Positions 43,938 through 52,022 of a stretch of DNA of 64,000 bases are shown here, piece by piece. Location of the stretch: NCBI GenBank assembly GCA_017505705.1, contig JAFVOS010000007.1, positions 51,513-115,512 of the forward strand, given 5' to 3'. Position numbers and translations under genes: made by a program. Below the pieces are notes generated by a model. It did no database searches. It was not told the DNA's origin and worked only from the letters and a program-made list of their open reading frames with translations. How positions within the stretch are numbered: position 1 is the stretch's first letter; each line of letters starts with the position of its first letter. Source of the DNA: Alphaproteobacteria bacterium. GTDB lineage: Bacteria; Pseudomonadota; Alphaproteobacteria; Rs-D84.

Positions 43938-46900
43938 ATGTCTAAATTGATTGTTGATGGAAACTGGGCGGCGGCGGACGTTGCGTACAGATGTGTTGAT
44001 TTTGCAGCAATTTATCCAATTACCCCCAGCAGTACGATGGGAGAGCTGGCAGATGAATGGTCTTTTCAGCATAAAAAAAACATTTGGGGTGCAATACCAC
44101 AGATAATTGAAATGCAATCAGAAGCTGGGGCTGCTGGTGCAATGCATGGGGCGTTGCAAATGGGAAGTTTGGCAACAACGTTTACGGCATCCCAAGGTTT
44201 GTTGTTGATGATTCCAAATATGTATAAAATAGCCGGTGAACAAACGCCGTTTGTTATGCATGTGGCGGCACGTGCGTTGGCAACACATGCATTGTCAATC
44301 TTTGGTGATCACAGTGACGTTATGTCTGTGCGTTCAACAGGGTTTGCAATGCTGTCATCGCACAATGTTCAACAGGCGCATGATATGGCGGCGATTGCAC
44401 ATGCGGCAACATTGCGATCACGTGTGCCGTTTTTACATTTCTTTGATGGATTCCGTACCAGTCACGAAGAATCTAGATTGGTAAGAATTGATGATGGTGT
44501 TCTAAAAGAACTGATTCCTGATTCATTGGTTCTGGAAAATCGTGAACGTGGTATGACGCCGGACAAACCAACTATTCGTGGAACAGCCCAGAATCCAGAT
44601 GTGTATTTCCAGGGGCGTGAAGCCGCAAATCCACTGTATAATAAAACGCCAGAGGTTGTTCAGGAATGTATGGATATGTTCGGAAAACTGACGGGGCGCA
44701 AATATAATTTGGTGGATTATGTTGGTGATAAAAATGCTGAACATGTTATTGTCGCAATGGGCAGTGCGTGCGAGACAATTGAAGAAACGCTGGCGCATTT
44801 GCCAGCTGGGTTGGGGCTGGTGAAGGTACATTTGTATCGTCCGTTCCCAGTTGATGCGTTTCGTGCGGTGTTGCCGAAAACAGTCAAAAATATTGCGGTA
44901 TTAGACAGAACAAAGGAACCAGGCTCGATTGGTGAACCGTTGTATCAAGATGTTAAAACAGTTATCGGTGATGGGGCGAACGTGTTTGGTGGACGCTATG
45001 GACTGGGGTCCAAAGAATTTAAGCCACGAGATGTTAAGGCTATATATGAAAATATGATGCGTGGCGAATTGAAGCATAATTTTACCGTTGGCATTGATGA
45101 TGATTTAACAGGGTTGTCACTGAAAACAGATCCATCCTTTTCGGTTGAGGATCCGAATTTTAAGACAGCGATTCTGTACGGTATCGGCAGTGACGGAACG
45201 GTTGGGGCGGTTAAAAATATCGTAAAAATTGTTGGGGAAAATTCTGAATTATATCCCCAGTCGTATGCGGTTTATGATTCCAAGAAATCCGGCGGATTGA
45301 CAGCGTCGCACATCAGATTTTCAGACGCACCAATTAAAAGTCAATATTTGGTCGAAGTTGCTGATTTTATAAGTGTTTCAAACTTTATGATTGCACAGCG
45401 TTTTGATGTGTTTCGTGGATTGCGTGCAGGTGGTACTGTCATGATTAATACATCAATGGCACCAGATGTCGCATTTGCAAATTTGCCAAAAGATACCCAG
45501 GAACATCTGATGCGAATTCGTGCACGTGTGTTCTTCTTGGATGCAAATACGGCGGCGGCAGAATTGGGACTGGGGAATCGTATTAACACATTTATTATGT
45601 TGAATTTCTTTAATTTGACGCATGTTATTGACCCAAGTGTTGCTGCACAAAGTGCCAAGGTTGCAATTGAAAAGACATATAAAAAGAAGGGGATGGAGAT
45701 TGTAGAAGCAAACTGGGCCGCCGTAGACAAGGCGTCGGAATATTTGCATGAATACAATCTGCCGTCATCAATATCAAATTTTGCCCCTGATTTTGTTCCT
45801 GCAATGACATTGGACACGCCAGCTGAAATTGCTGGGACGTTGGGTGAAATGGCTGCACAACGTGGTGATGCTATACCGGTGTCACGTTTTCGTGTTGATG
45901 GACAGTTTGGTGGTGGTCAATACCCTGTTGGAACGGCTAAGTATGAAAAGCGTGCTGTGTCACCACGTGTCGCAACAGTTGATTTGGAAAAGTGTATCCA
46001 GTGTGGAAAGTGTTCTATGATGTGTCCACATGCGGCAATACGTATCAAGGTTATGACAGAAGAACAGGCAGAACAAGCTCGCAACGAGGGTGTAATTGTT
46101 GTCCCAATGAAGACGCCAGAACTGGGGGCAAATATGTATTATACATTGAATATTTCACCTGCGGATTGTACGGGATGTAATGTATGTGTTAAGAATTGCC
46201 CGGTTAAGGCACTGGCCATGGTTAATGCGTCAGATGTTATGGAAAAAAATCAAGCGGCGTTTAATGCGGCTGAAAAACTGCCAGATATTGATAGGGCAAA
46301 ATTAAATCTGAATATACCAAAGCATGTAGAATTATTACCGCACTATTTTGAATTCCCAGGGGCGTGTGCTGGATGTGGTGAAACACCATATGTAAAATTA
46401 TTGGCACATTTGTTTGGTGACAGAATGGTTGTGGCGAACGCAACGGGATGTTCGTCAATATATGGTGCAAATCTGCCAACAACACCATGGACCAAGGATG
46501 CAAATGGTCGGGGGCCGGCATGGTCTAATTCATTATTCGAAGATAATGCAGAATATGGCCTGGGGATGCGATTGGCATTGAATCAGAAGCGTGAAAATCT
46601 GAAGGCATTATTATTTGAATTGGGTATTGAAAATGTTGAAGCAATCTTTGATGAAACCGATTCGCAAAAACAACGTGATGTTGAGCAAAAATTGCGTGCG
46701 CAATTAGCGCAAATGGATGGCGAACGTGCAAGATTGGCAGAAAGCCTGGTCGGTGAAATTGTCAATAAATCTGTATGGATAATTGGTGGTGATGGCTGGG
46801 CGTATGATATTGGGTATGGTGGTGTTGACCATATATTACATAGTGGTGAAAATGTTAATATTTTGGTTCTGGATACCGAAGGATATTCAAATACTGGTGG

Positions 46901-47447
46901 CCAGCAATCTAAATCAACGCCATTTGGTGCCAGCATGAAGTTTGCCATTGGTGGTAAAGAGCATGCTAAAAAAGATTTGGGATTGATTGCAATGATGAGT
47001 GGTGCATATGTTGCTCAAATTGCAATGGGGGCAAACCAGGCCCAGGCAATACGGGCATTTCGTGAAGCAGAAAGTTTTGATGGGCCGTCAATTATTTTGG
47101 CGTATGCACCATGTATTGCGCATGGGTTTGCACTGCAAAACGGGGCAGAACATCAAATGCAGATGGTTCAGACAGGGGCGTGGCCGTTATTCCGCTTTGA
47201 TCCACGTTTGATTGGTGATGGACATAATCCGTTGACGATGGATTCGTCGGTTGACAATCCGCTGCCACTGGAAGAATTCTTAAAAACAGAATCCAGATTT
47301 GCGGCGGCACGTGCAGCAAACCCCCAGTTTAACAAGTTGGTTGATTTGGCTAAGGCGAATAATGCATATAAAAGTGAGCTGAAAAAGCATATTGCGCATT
47401 TCGCAATGCTGAACAAGCCAGAGGTTAAAGAAAATGGTGAGGGGTAA
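43938..47447 (+). CDS. nifJ: pyruvate:ferredoxin oxidoreductase, single-chain
   Basis: A 1169-residue homodimeric enzyme converting pyruvate and CoA to acetyl-CoA and CO2 while reducing ferredoxin or flavodoxin; full family length. Domain order: pyrimidine-binding domain with YPITPSSTMGE near residue 30; domain III with MHGALQMGSLATTFTASQG; the CoA/beta region; a two-cluster ferredoxin domain (CIQCGKCSMMCPHA, about 690, and CTGCNVCVKNCPVKA, about 745); then the TPP domain with the extra Cys ligands (GACAGCGETPY) and GDGWAYDIGYGG. AGGTAAGG precedes the ATG. It indicates oxygen-sensitive central metabolism, consistent with the rubrerythrin. Its end overlaps a convergent gene by 23 bases. Confidence 0.97.
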   Translation: MSKLIVDGNWAAADVAYRCVDFAAIYPITPSSTMGELADEWSFQHKKNIWGAIPQIIEMQSEAGAAGAMHGALQMGSLATTFTASQGLLLMIPNMYKIAGEQTPFVMHVAARALATHALSIFGDHSDVMSVRSTGFAMLSSHNVQQAHDMAAIAHAATLRSRVPFLHFFDGFRTSHEESRLVRIDDGVLKELIPDSLVLENRERGMTPDKPTIRGTAQNPDVYFQGREAANPLYNKTPEVVQECMDMFGKLTGRKYNLVDYVGDKNAEHVIVAMGSACETIEETLAHLPAGLGLVKVHLYRPFPVDAFRAVLPKTVKNIAVLDRTKEPGSIGEPLYQDVKTVIGDGANVFGGRYGLGSKEFKPRDVKAIYENMMRGELKHNFTVGIDDDLTGLSLKTDPSFSVEDPNFKTAILYGIGSDGTVGAVKNIVKIVGENSELYPQSYAVYDSKKSGGLTASHIRFSDAPIKSQYLVEVADFISVSNFMIAQRFDVFRGLRAGGTVMINTSMAPDVAFANLPKDTQEHLMRIRARVFFLDANTAAAELGLGNRINTFIMLNFFNLTHVIDPSVAAQSAKVAIEKTYKKKGMEIVEANWAAVDKASEYLHEYNLPSSISNFAPDFVPAMTLDTPAEIAGTLGEMAAQRGDAIPVSRFRVDGQFGGGQYPVGTAKYEKRAVSPRVATVDLEKCIQCGKCSMMCPHAAIRIKVMTEEQAEQARNEGVIVVPMKTPELGANMYYTLNISPADCTGCNVCVKNCPVKALAMVNASDVMEKNQAAFNAAEKLPDIDRAKLNLNIPKHVELLPHYFEFPGACAGCGETPYVKLLAHLFGDRMVVANATGCSSIYGANLPTTPWTKDANGRGPAWSNSLFEDNAEYGLGMRLALNQKRENLKALLFELGIENVEAIFDETDSQKQRDVEQKLRAQLAQMDGERARLAESLVGEIVNKSVWIIGGDGWAYDIGYGGVDHILHSGENVNILVLDTEGYSNTGGQQSKSTPFGASMKFAIGGKEHAKKDLGLIAMMSGAYVAQIAMGANQAQAIRAFREAESFDGPSIILAYAPCIAHGFALQNGAEHQMQMVQTGAWPLFRFDPRLIGDGHNPLTMDSSVDNPLPLEEFLKTESRFAAARAANPQFNKLVDLAKANNAYKSELKKHIAHFAMLNKPEVKENGEG

Positions 47448-48000
47448 GTAAAAAAAACCGGCGATTGCCGGTTTTTTTCTTTTGCTGTTGATTTTGTTGA
47501 CGCAGAATTGATAAAAACTGAGCGTTGGCAGCAGCGTATTCTTTTGTGCCAGACAGGTATAGCGATGTTTTTATTAAATCTTGGCGTTTCAGCACGTCAC
47601 GAGAATATGATTCAGATGTAAGTTTTGTGCGTTCTTGTAAGCGCTGATGCATTTCACTGAATGCATGGTTTGCGGAAAAGTAATGCAACATGGGTTGTAT
47701 TTTGAATATACCTGTGTTCGTGTCGCCCAGCCAATACATTGGTACACCGACAGGTTCGCTGGTGCCGGTTGAAATTAATTTCGCATAGTTATTTACTCTT
47801 ATAATTTCATAGAAGCGCAAGCCAGAACCATGTGGTGTGGCGATTTCTGCTAAATCTTTTCTGACAACGCATGGCTGGCCCATTGCTTTTATAACAGTGA
47901 TTTTTGTGCCATTGTCCGTCGTTAATTTATCAATGCGTCCGACATTTAATTCAATGCCCAGTTTATGTGCCATTTCAATACGTTCTGTAAAAATTGCCAT
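47425..48000 (-). CDS. uncharacterised protein whose end runs through a terminator
   Basis: A 191-residue protein starting at ATG 48000 (MAIFTERIEMAHKLG), 7 bases after AGGAAA; the frame further upstream lacks a site. It is soluble, with a compact beta-rich N-terminal half (KITVIKAMGQPCVVRKDL; GVPMYWLGDTNTGIFKIQP) and a helical C-terminal half rich in Gln (ILRQQNQQQKKK). No family recognised. Oddly, the last 17 residues are read from the terminator hairpin at 47458-47471 and from the 3' end of nifJ. An original stop before the hairpin may have been lost by mutation. Confidence 0.68.
   Translation of the reverse strand: MAIFTERIEMAHKLGIELNVGRIDKLTTDNGTKITVIKAMGQPCVVRKDLAEIATPHGSGLRFYEIIRVNNYAKLISTGTSEPVGVPMYWLGDTNTGIFKIQPMLHYFSANHAFSEMHQRLQERTKLTSESYSRDVLKRQDLIKTSLYLSGTKEYAAANAQFLSILRQQNQQQKKKTGNRRFFLLTPHHFL
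47452..47478. terminator. bidirectional terminator at the nifJ end
   Basis: CCGGC (47458-47462) and GCCGG (47467-47471) around GATT with A- and T-runs on both sides. On the minus strand it lies inside the coding frame of the convergent gene. Confidence 0.75.
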
Positions 48001-48035
48001 TGTATATTTCCTTGTATTCTGTTTAGGGACTGTTG

Positions 48036-48064
48036 ACTGTAGTAATAAAGTATTCATATGTCAA
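48036..48064 (-). promoter_or_regulatory. promoter of the 47425-48000 gene
   Basis: On the minus strand TTGACA (48064-48059), 17 bp, TACAGT (48041-48036). Confidence 0.55.
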
Positions 48065-48084
48065 ATCGATAAATGTTTTTTTTA

Positions 48085-48114
48085 TTGCGTTTTAGCCTGG
48101 GGTTGTTGTAAATT
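48085..48114 (+). promoter_or_regulatory. bamE promoter, leaderless type
   Basis: TTGCGT (48085-48090), 18 bp, TAAATT (48109-48114), then 7 nt to ATG 48122 and no Shine-Dalgarno. Confidence 0.5.
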
Positions 48115-48121
48115 ATATGCC

Positions 48122-48550
48122 ATGAAGAAAATTGTTTTATTTTTGTTGGTTTTATTATCTGCTTGTACGTTTCAGACCAAGCATCGTGGATATGTATTTC
48201 CTGAAAATTTAGAATCTGTTGTTGCAAATATAAAGACGACTGCACAATTACAGGATGAAATTGGGGCACCCCAGGTAAAAACTATATATGGGGACGAAGT
48301 TTGGGTGTATTTTGGGGCTGATGAAAACTATCGTGGGCCATTGGCACCGACATATACAGATGAAACAGTATTGTTGGTGTGGGTTAAAGGAAAGCGTGTT
48401 GTAAAGACCCAGGTTTTGCGTGATGCAGATTTGCCAGATGTTGTTGTCGCAGATGGTGAAACAGATATACCAGCCGCAATTGAACTGAATGCAATCGAGG
48501 AGTTGTTTAACAATATTGGGCGTTTTAGTCCAGCAGGATTAGGGCAATAA
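48122..48550 (+). CDS. bamE: BamE/SmpA-family outer-membrane assembly lipoprotein
   Basis: A 142-residue lipoprotein: lipobox LSAC with Cys15. The mature domain has the BamE pattern (NLESVVANIKTTAQLQDEIGAPQVKTIYGDEVWVYF in outline: two helices, a GxP turn, then W-x-Y strands) and continues with LLVWVKGKRVVKTQVL. BamE stabilises the BamA-BamD contact. It is slightly longer than E. coli BamE because of a C-terminal helical tail. The start at ATG 48122 has no ribosome-binding site, and a -10 box lies 7 bases upstream. It is separated from bamD by 26 kb. Confidence 0.85.
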   Translation: MKKIVLFLLVLLSACTFQTKHRGYVFPENLESVVANIKTTAQLQDEIGAPQVKTIYGDEVWVYFGADENYRGPLAPTYTDETVLLVWVKGKRVVKTQVLRDADLPDVVVADGETDIPAAIELNAIEELFNNIGRFSPAGLGQ

Positions 48551-48559
48551 ATTATCTGT

Positions 48560-48588
48560 TTGTAAAAATGCTGTAAAAAGTGTATAAT
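48560..48588 (+). promoter_or_regulatory. promoter of the 48596 gene, leaderless type
   Basis: TTGTAA (48560-48565), 17 bp, TATAAT (48583-48588), then exactly 7 nt to ATG 48596. Confidence 0.7.
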
Positions 48589-48595
48589 TAAACGC

Positions 48596-49129
48596 ATGAA
48601 GAAAATATTTGCTTTTGCTTTTATGTTGAGTCTTGCGTGTGCGGCACGTGCAGAGTTTACATGTGGTCCAGGCTATGTATTGGTAAATCATTCCAAAATA
48701 GATGGTATAGAGACCGCAGAATGTCAGAAATTGTGGTGTATGGATTTGGAAAATGGCAAGATGATGGGACGTGCCAATTCTGCGTATAGTGGGTATAAGT
48801 CTACGACGACGGCAAATGAATTAGAAGTAAAGGGCGAAAAACCAATTCTGTGCTGGGGTGAGCGTAAGTGGTGCACAGGACAGCCTGCTGGGAATTGGGA
48901 TAAAGATTTAGGGCGTTATGTCCGTATAAGTGCAGATGATGCGTATGAGTCCTATCAGAATGGCAGTTGTTTTTCATGGCGCCTGAAGAATAATCCATGT
49001 GCGTCGGGCCAGGATGCAAAATTGGTAAATGGCGTTTGGCAATGTATGGAGAAAGCAGAAACAGAAGCACAGGTTCGTGGTTCTGTGATACGTCGAACCA
49101 GTGCGCCACGCAGAATTTTGCGTAAATAA
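48596..49129 (+). CDS. small secreted Cys-containing protein
   Basis: A 177-residue exported protein. Signal peptide MKKIFAFAFMLSLACAARA. The mature part has ten cysteines in spaced pairs (FTCGPGYVLVNH; LWCMDLENGK; CWGERKWCTG; GSCFSWRLKNNPC; WQCMEK) and a basic C-terminus (RRTSAPRRILRK). No known enzyme motif. Style fits disulfide-stabilised periplasmic or surface proteins. The mRNA is predicted to be leaderless. It ends in a CCCCC/GGGGG terminator. Confidence 0.72.
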   Translation: MKKIFAFAFMLSLACAARAEFTCGPGYVLVNHSKIDGIETAECQKLWCMDLENGKMMGRANSAYSGYKSTTTANELEVKGEKPILCWGERKWCTGQPAGNWDKDLGRYVRISADDAYESYQNGSCFSWRLKNNPCASGQDAKLVNGVWQCMEKAETEAQVRGSVIRRTSAPRRILRK

Positions 49130-49131
49130 TT

Positions 49132-49160
49132 TGTCCCCCGTTTGGGGGATTTTATTTTTT
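49132..49160 (+). terminator. terminator
   Basis: CCCCC (49135-49139) and GGGGG (49144-49148) around GTTT, then ATTTTATTTTTT. Confidence 0.75.
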
Positions 49161-49217
49161 TGTTTTGAAATGTTTGTTTTTTGGCATTTTTATGATATAA
49201 TTGTCCAGACAGAGAGA

Positions 49218-49253
49218 ATGGCAACGCGAAAGAGTGTGATATATGCCAAGTAA
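49218..49253 (+). other. possible 11-codon upstream ORF overlapping carD
   Basis: ATG 49218 opens an 11-codon frame (MATRKSVIYAK) that ends at 49251-49253, 11 bases inside carD, in another frame. It lies after a TATAAT (49195-49200) and a purine-rich AGAGAGA. It could be a leader peptide or just chance. Confidence 0.25.
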
Positions 49254-49803
49254 AAAATTAGAATTTAAAACAGGACAATATGTTGTTTATCCAACGCAGG
49301 GGGTTGGTAAGCTGCTGCGTATCGAAGAACAAACTGTTGCTGGTCAAAAGATAAAAATGATGGTTATTGATTTTGAACGTAACCATATGACGTTGCGTGT
49401 TCCGTTGGAACGTGCTGAGATTTCGGGATTGCGACCACTGTCTTCAACAAAAAAAATGGATGAAGCAATTGCGTCAGCCAAAGGTAAGGCAGGGGCCAAG
49501 CGTATGATTTGGGCACGTCGTGCGGCGCAATACGAAGAAAATATTAATTCTGGGGATCCTATGAAACTGGCAGAGGTTGTACGTGATTTGCAACGTCGCA
49601 GTGCATCGGATACGATGACTTTTTCTGCACGACAGCTGTATCTGCGTGCGTTGGAACGTATGGCCCAGGAATTTGCAGTGTTGCATAAAATGGATTTAGA
49701 TGCGGCGTCTGACAAGATAGAAGATATTTTGGGGGTGCCAAAGGAAATCGACCTGAATGCAGTAGAGGTCGATGAAGACGATATTGAAGAAGATGATAGC
49801 TAA
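49243..49803 (+). CDS. carD: CarD-family transcriptional regulator
   Basis: A 186-residue protein. The N-terminal Tudor-like RNAP-interacting domain (about 5-65: FKTGQYVVYPTQGVGKLLRIEEQ) binds the RNA polymerase beta subunit; the helical C-terminal domain (KRMIWARRAAQYEENINSGDP; VVRDLQRRSASDTMTFSARQLYLRAL) contacts promoter DNA at the upstream bubble edge and helps open complexes. An acidic tail (VDEDDIEEDDS) closes it. CarD/CdnL proteins control rRNA promoters in Alphaproteobacteria. The start ATG 49243 has only a weak AAAGAG upstream, and a short ORF overlaps it. Confidence 0.95.
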   Translation: MPSKKLEFKTGQYVVYPTQGVGKLLRIEEQTVAGQKIKMMVIDFERNHMTLRVPLERAEISGLRPLSSTKKMDEAIASAKGKAGAKRMIWARRAAQYEENINSGDPMKLAEVVRDLQRRSASDTMTFSARQLYLRALERMAQEFAVLHKMDLDAASDKIEDILGVPKEIDLNAVEVDEDDIEEDDS

Positions 49804-49833
49804 TAAAAAAAACCGCCGTTTGGCGGTTTTTTT
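49804..49833. terminator. bidirectional terminator between carD and lptB
   Basis: AACCGCC and GGCGGTT around GTTT (49811-49828) with A- and T-runs. Confidence 0.8.
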
Positions 49834-50560
49834 ACATTGTGAAATCTTCGCCCAGGTATACTTTCTTTACCATTTCGTCTTGGACGATTTCTTCGGTTGT
49901 ACCATGTTTTAATATTTTGCCATCATGTAAAACATAGCTGCGGTCTGTAATACCCAATGTTTCACGTACGTTGTGGTCGGTTATAATTACGCCCAGACCA
50001 CGATTCTTTAACTGGGATACCAGCCCACGAATGTCGTTAACCGCAATTGGATCAATGCCAGCGAATGGTTCGTCCAACAGTATAAACTTTGGATCGTTGG
50101 CCAAGGCACGTGCAATTTCAACACGACGGCGTTCGCCACCAGATAGTGCGGTTGCAGGACTGCGACGCAATGATGAAATTGAAAATTCATCCAGCAATGA
50201 ATCCAGTTTCTTTTGGCGTTTTTTCTTGTCTGGTTCGACAACCTCAAGTATTGCCATGATGTTTTGTTCGACCGTCAGACCACGAAAAACACTGTTTTCC
50301 TGGGGCAGGTATCCAATATGCAGGCGGGCACGTTGATAGAACGGCAGGTGCGTAATGTTTTGCGAATTTAAAAATATTTGACCACCTGTTGCTGCTAACT
50401 GTCCAGTTATGCAATAAAATGCAGTTGTTTTTCCTGCACCATTTGGTCCCAGCAGACCAACCGATTCGCCCTGGCGGGCAATTAATGATACATCCTTAAT
50501 CACCATACGTTTGCCGTATGTTTTTGATAAGTGTTCAACACGTAATACAGATTGTTTCAT
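49832..50560 (-). CDS. lptB: LPS export ABC ATPase LptB
   Basis: A 242-residue ABC ATPase powering lipopolysaccharide extraction from the inner membrane with LptF/LptG. Walker A GPNGAGKTT (about 38-46), Q-loop in LPQENSVFRG, signature LSGGERRRVEIARAL, Walker B FILLDEPFAGIDPI and the switch His in ITDHNVRET. The LptB-typical GLTVEQN segment is present. It overlaps lptC upstream by 4 bases (ATGA-type), so the two are coupled. No lptA frame is found next to them. Confidence 0.96.
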   Translation of the reverse strand: MKQSVLRVEHLSKTYGKRMVIKDVSLIARQGESVGLLGPNGAGKTTAFYCITGQLAATGGQIFLNSQNITHLPFYQRARLHIGYLPQENSVFRGLTVEQNIMAILEVVEPDKKKRQKKLDSLLDEFSISSLRRSPATALSGGERRRVEIARALANDPKFILLDEPFAGIDPIAVNDIRGLVSQLKNRGLGVIITDHNVRETLGITDRSYVLHDGKILKHGTTEEIVQDEMVKKVYLGEDFTM

Positions 50561-51057
50561 AATTTAATCACCATTTCGTCTGTAAATATTTTGTCGCCAT
50601 TGCTGATATATATCTTTACGTTGTCAATCAGGCGAATTTTTTTTGTTTTGCGGTTGTATTCACCCTGGCGGGCAGTGAAATCGTATTTTACACGCTGGCC
50701 ATCTTGGATTCTGGTGGCGTTGCCAGATACCGTATCCATGTATATAATGTCTGGTTTGTTGTATTCTTGGCGACCAGTGGCAGCATTTAGTTTGAATGGT
50801 TCGCCATTTTGATCAGTTCCCGCAAAAGAAGCATTCGACATTTTGAATTGGTTGGTCACAATGTCAGCCATGTTTATTGCAGAAATTGGGGTCCATAATA
50901 ATTCTTTGGTAAACAGGGCGCCTGCAATTAATGCGACCAGCATTACCAGCCCCCATCCGGTAAAGAAAAACTGCCACAGGCGTTTCAAGCGTCTGTGTTT
51001 AAAGAATATAATAAAATTTCGTTTGTCTTTGTGCACGATTGTCAGTTTACAGTGCAT
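50557..51057 (-). CDS. lptC: LPS export protein LptC
   Basis: A 166-residue bitopic protein. A basic cytoplasmic N-terminus and one transmembrane helix (about 33-53) are followed by a periplasmic beta-jellyroll (about 65-165: NQFKMSNASFAGTDQNGEPF; RVKYDFTARQGEYNRKTKKIRLIDNVKIY) that receives lipopolysaccharide from LptFG and hands it to LptA. The start is uncertain: ATG 51057 lacks a clear ribosome-binding site and a TTG lies 15 bases further up. It is the first gene of the pair with lptB. Confidence 0.87.
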   Translation of the reverse strand: MHCKLTIVHKDKRNFIIFFKHRRLKRLWQFFFTGWGLVMLVALIAGALFTKELLWTPISAINMADIVTNQFKMSNASFAGTDQNGEPFKLNAATGRQEYNKPDIIYMDTVSGNATRIQDGQRVKYDFTARQGEYNRKTKKIRLIDNVKIYISNGDKIFTDEMVIKL

Positions 51058-51123
51058 GAAACAAAAAAGCAATTTTTATATTTATCTAAATTAATTTTTG
51101 TGATATAGTGACAACTAAGAGAG

Positions 51124-51936
51124 ATGAGAAGAAATTTACTGCTTTTTGTTGCATGTGTTTGCATGGTTGCGATGCCAGCCATGGCGGCTGTTTCTATTAA
51201 AAAGGCGGCGCCCGTTGCGACAAAGCAGGCATCTGCAATGGATGGGGCAGGCAGCTTGGTTGGTACTGTTTTGACATTGGCCAGTGGTGTTAAAGCACTG
51301 AATCAACAGGTGAATGAATTGACCGCAGAATGTCAGCCAACGTCTGCAGAAATTAATTTTGTTAATGAAACTGTTAAAGAATGGGCCAAGACAGGGGCGG
51401 CCAGTGCGACGGATGTGCAGCGTATGTTGCAACGCAAACCATGTGACGTATCAAGTGGTGTTGGTGGGTATCAAACGTCGGTTGAGATTGCAGCAATGAT
51501 GGACACAGGCGATATTTGCTATGATTCTTTTAGGGGGACGGGAAATGATGGTATGGTTTGGGCCGGGTTCCCACGTGTCGGGTTGGCGTCTTACTGCGAA
51601 GATGGATCACGTTCCTGTGGTAAAAAACAGAAAAGTGCATCTGATATTTATGAAATATTTAATCTGGTCGATTTTACAGAGGCGGACTATACAAAATCAG
51701 AAGCAACAATGGCGGGCAAGTTGATTGCGAAGATAGAAAAGTGTTCTGGGGCAAAGTTGAGTCAGCGAAAAAAAATGCTGTGGGGTAATTTCTTGACAGA
51801 ATCGATTGGAAATCTGGGGCAAAAGACAAATACTGCATCAATTATGGATACTGTCAGTGGTGTGGTTGGTGGTGGCGCTGGCCTGGGTGGGTTGCAGTCG
51901 ATTGGCAGCTTTATTACATCGTCAATGGACAGATAG
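51124..51936 (+). CDS. uncharacterised secreted protein
   Basis: A 270-residue exported protein with signal peptide MRRNLLLFVACVCMVAMPAMA. After an Ala/Lys-rich linker come a helical region (SLVGTVLTLASGVKALNQQVNELTAEC in outline) and a Cys-containing middle (CQPTSAE; KPCDVSS; DICYDSF; YCEDGSRSC; KCSGAKL). The C-terminus is Gly/Ser-rich (VVGGGAGLGGLQSIGSF). No known motif. AGAGAG precedes the ATG and a TATAGT lies 14 bases upstream. It precedes the OmpA-family lipoprotein gene with a terminator between, so it is probably its own unit. Function unknown. Confidence 0.7.
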   Translation: MRRNLLLFVACVCMVAMPAMAAVSIKKAAPVATKQASAMDGAGSLVGTVLTLASGVKALNQQVNELTAECQPTSAEINFVNETVKEWAKTGAASATDVQRMLQRKPCDVSSGVGGYQTSVEIAAMMDTGDICYDSFRGTGNDGMVWAGFPRVGLASYCEDGSRSCGKKQKSASDIYEIFNLVDFTEADYTKSEATMAGKLIAKIEKCSGAKLSQRKKMLWGNFLTESIGNLGQKTNTASIMDTVSGVVGGGAGLGGLQSIGSFITSSMDR

Positions 51937-51938
51937 GT

Positions 51939-51962
51939 TTTAAAGCCCATTGGGCTTTTTTT
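51939..51962 (+). terminator. terminator
   Basis: AAAGCCCA and TGGGCTTT form a stem with almost no loop (51942-51957), followed by T-runs. Confidence 0.7.
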
Positions 51963-52022
51963 ATGCTTTACTAATATGTCAAAAAATCGTATAATATGTG
52001 GGATTATAGAAAGGATTAAGAG

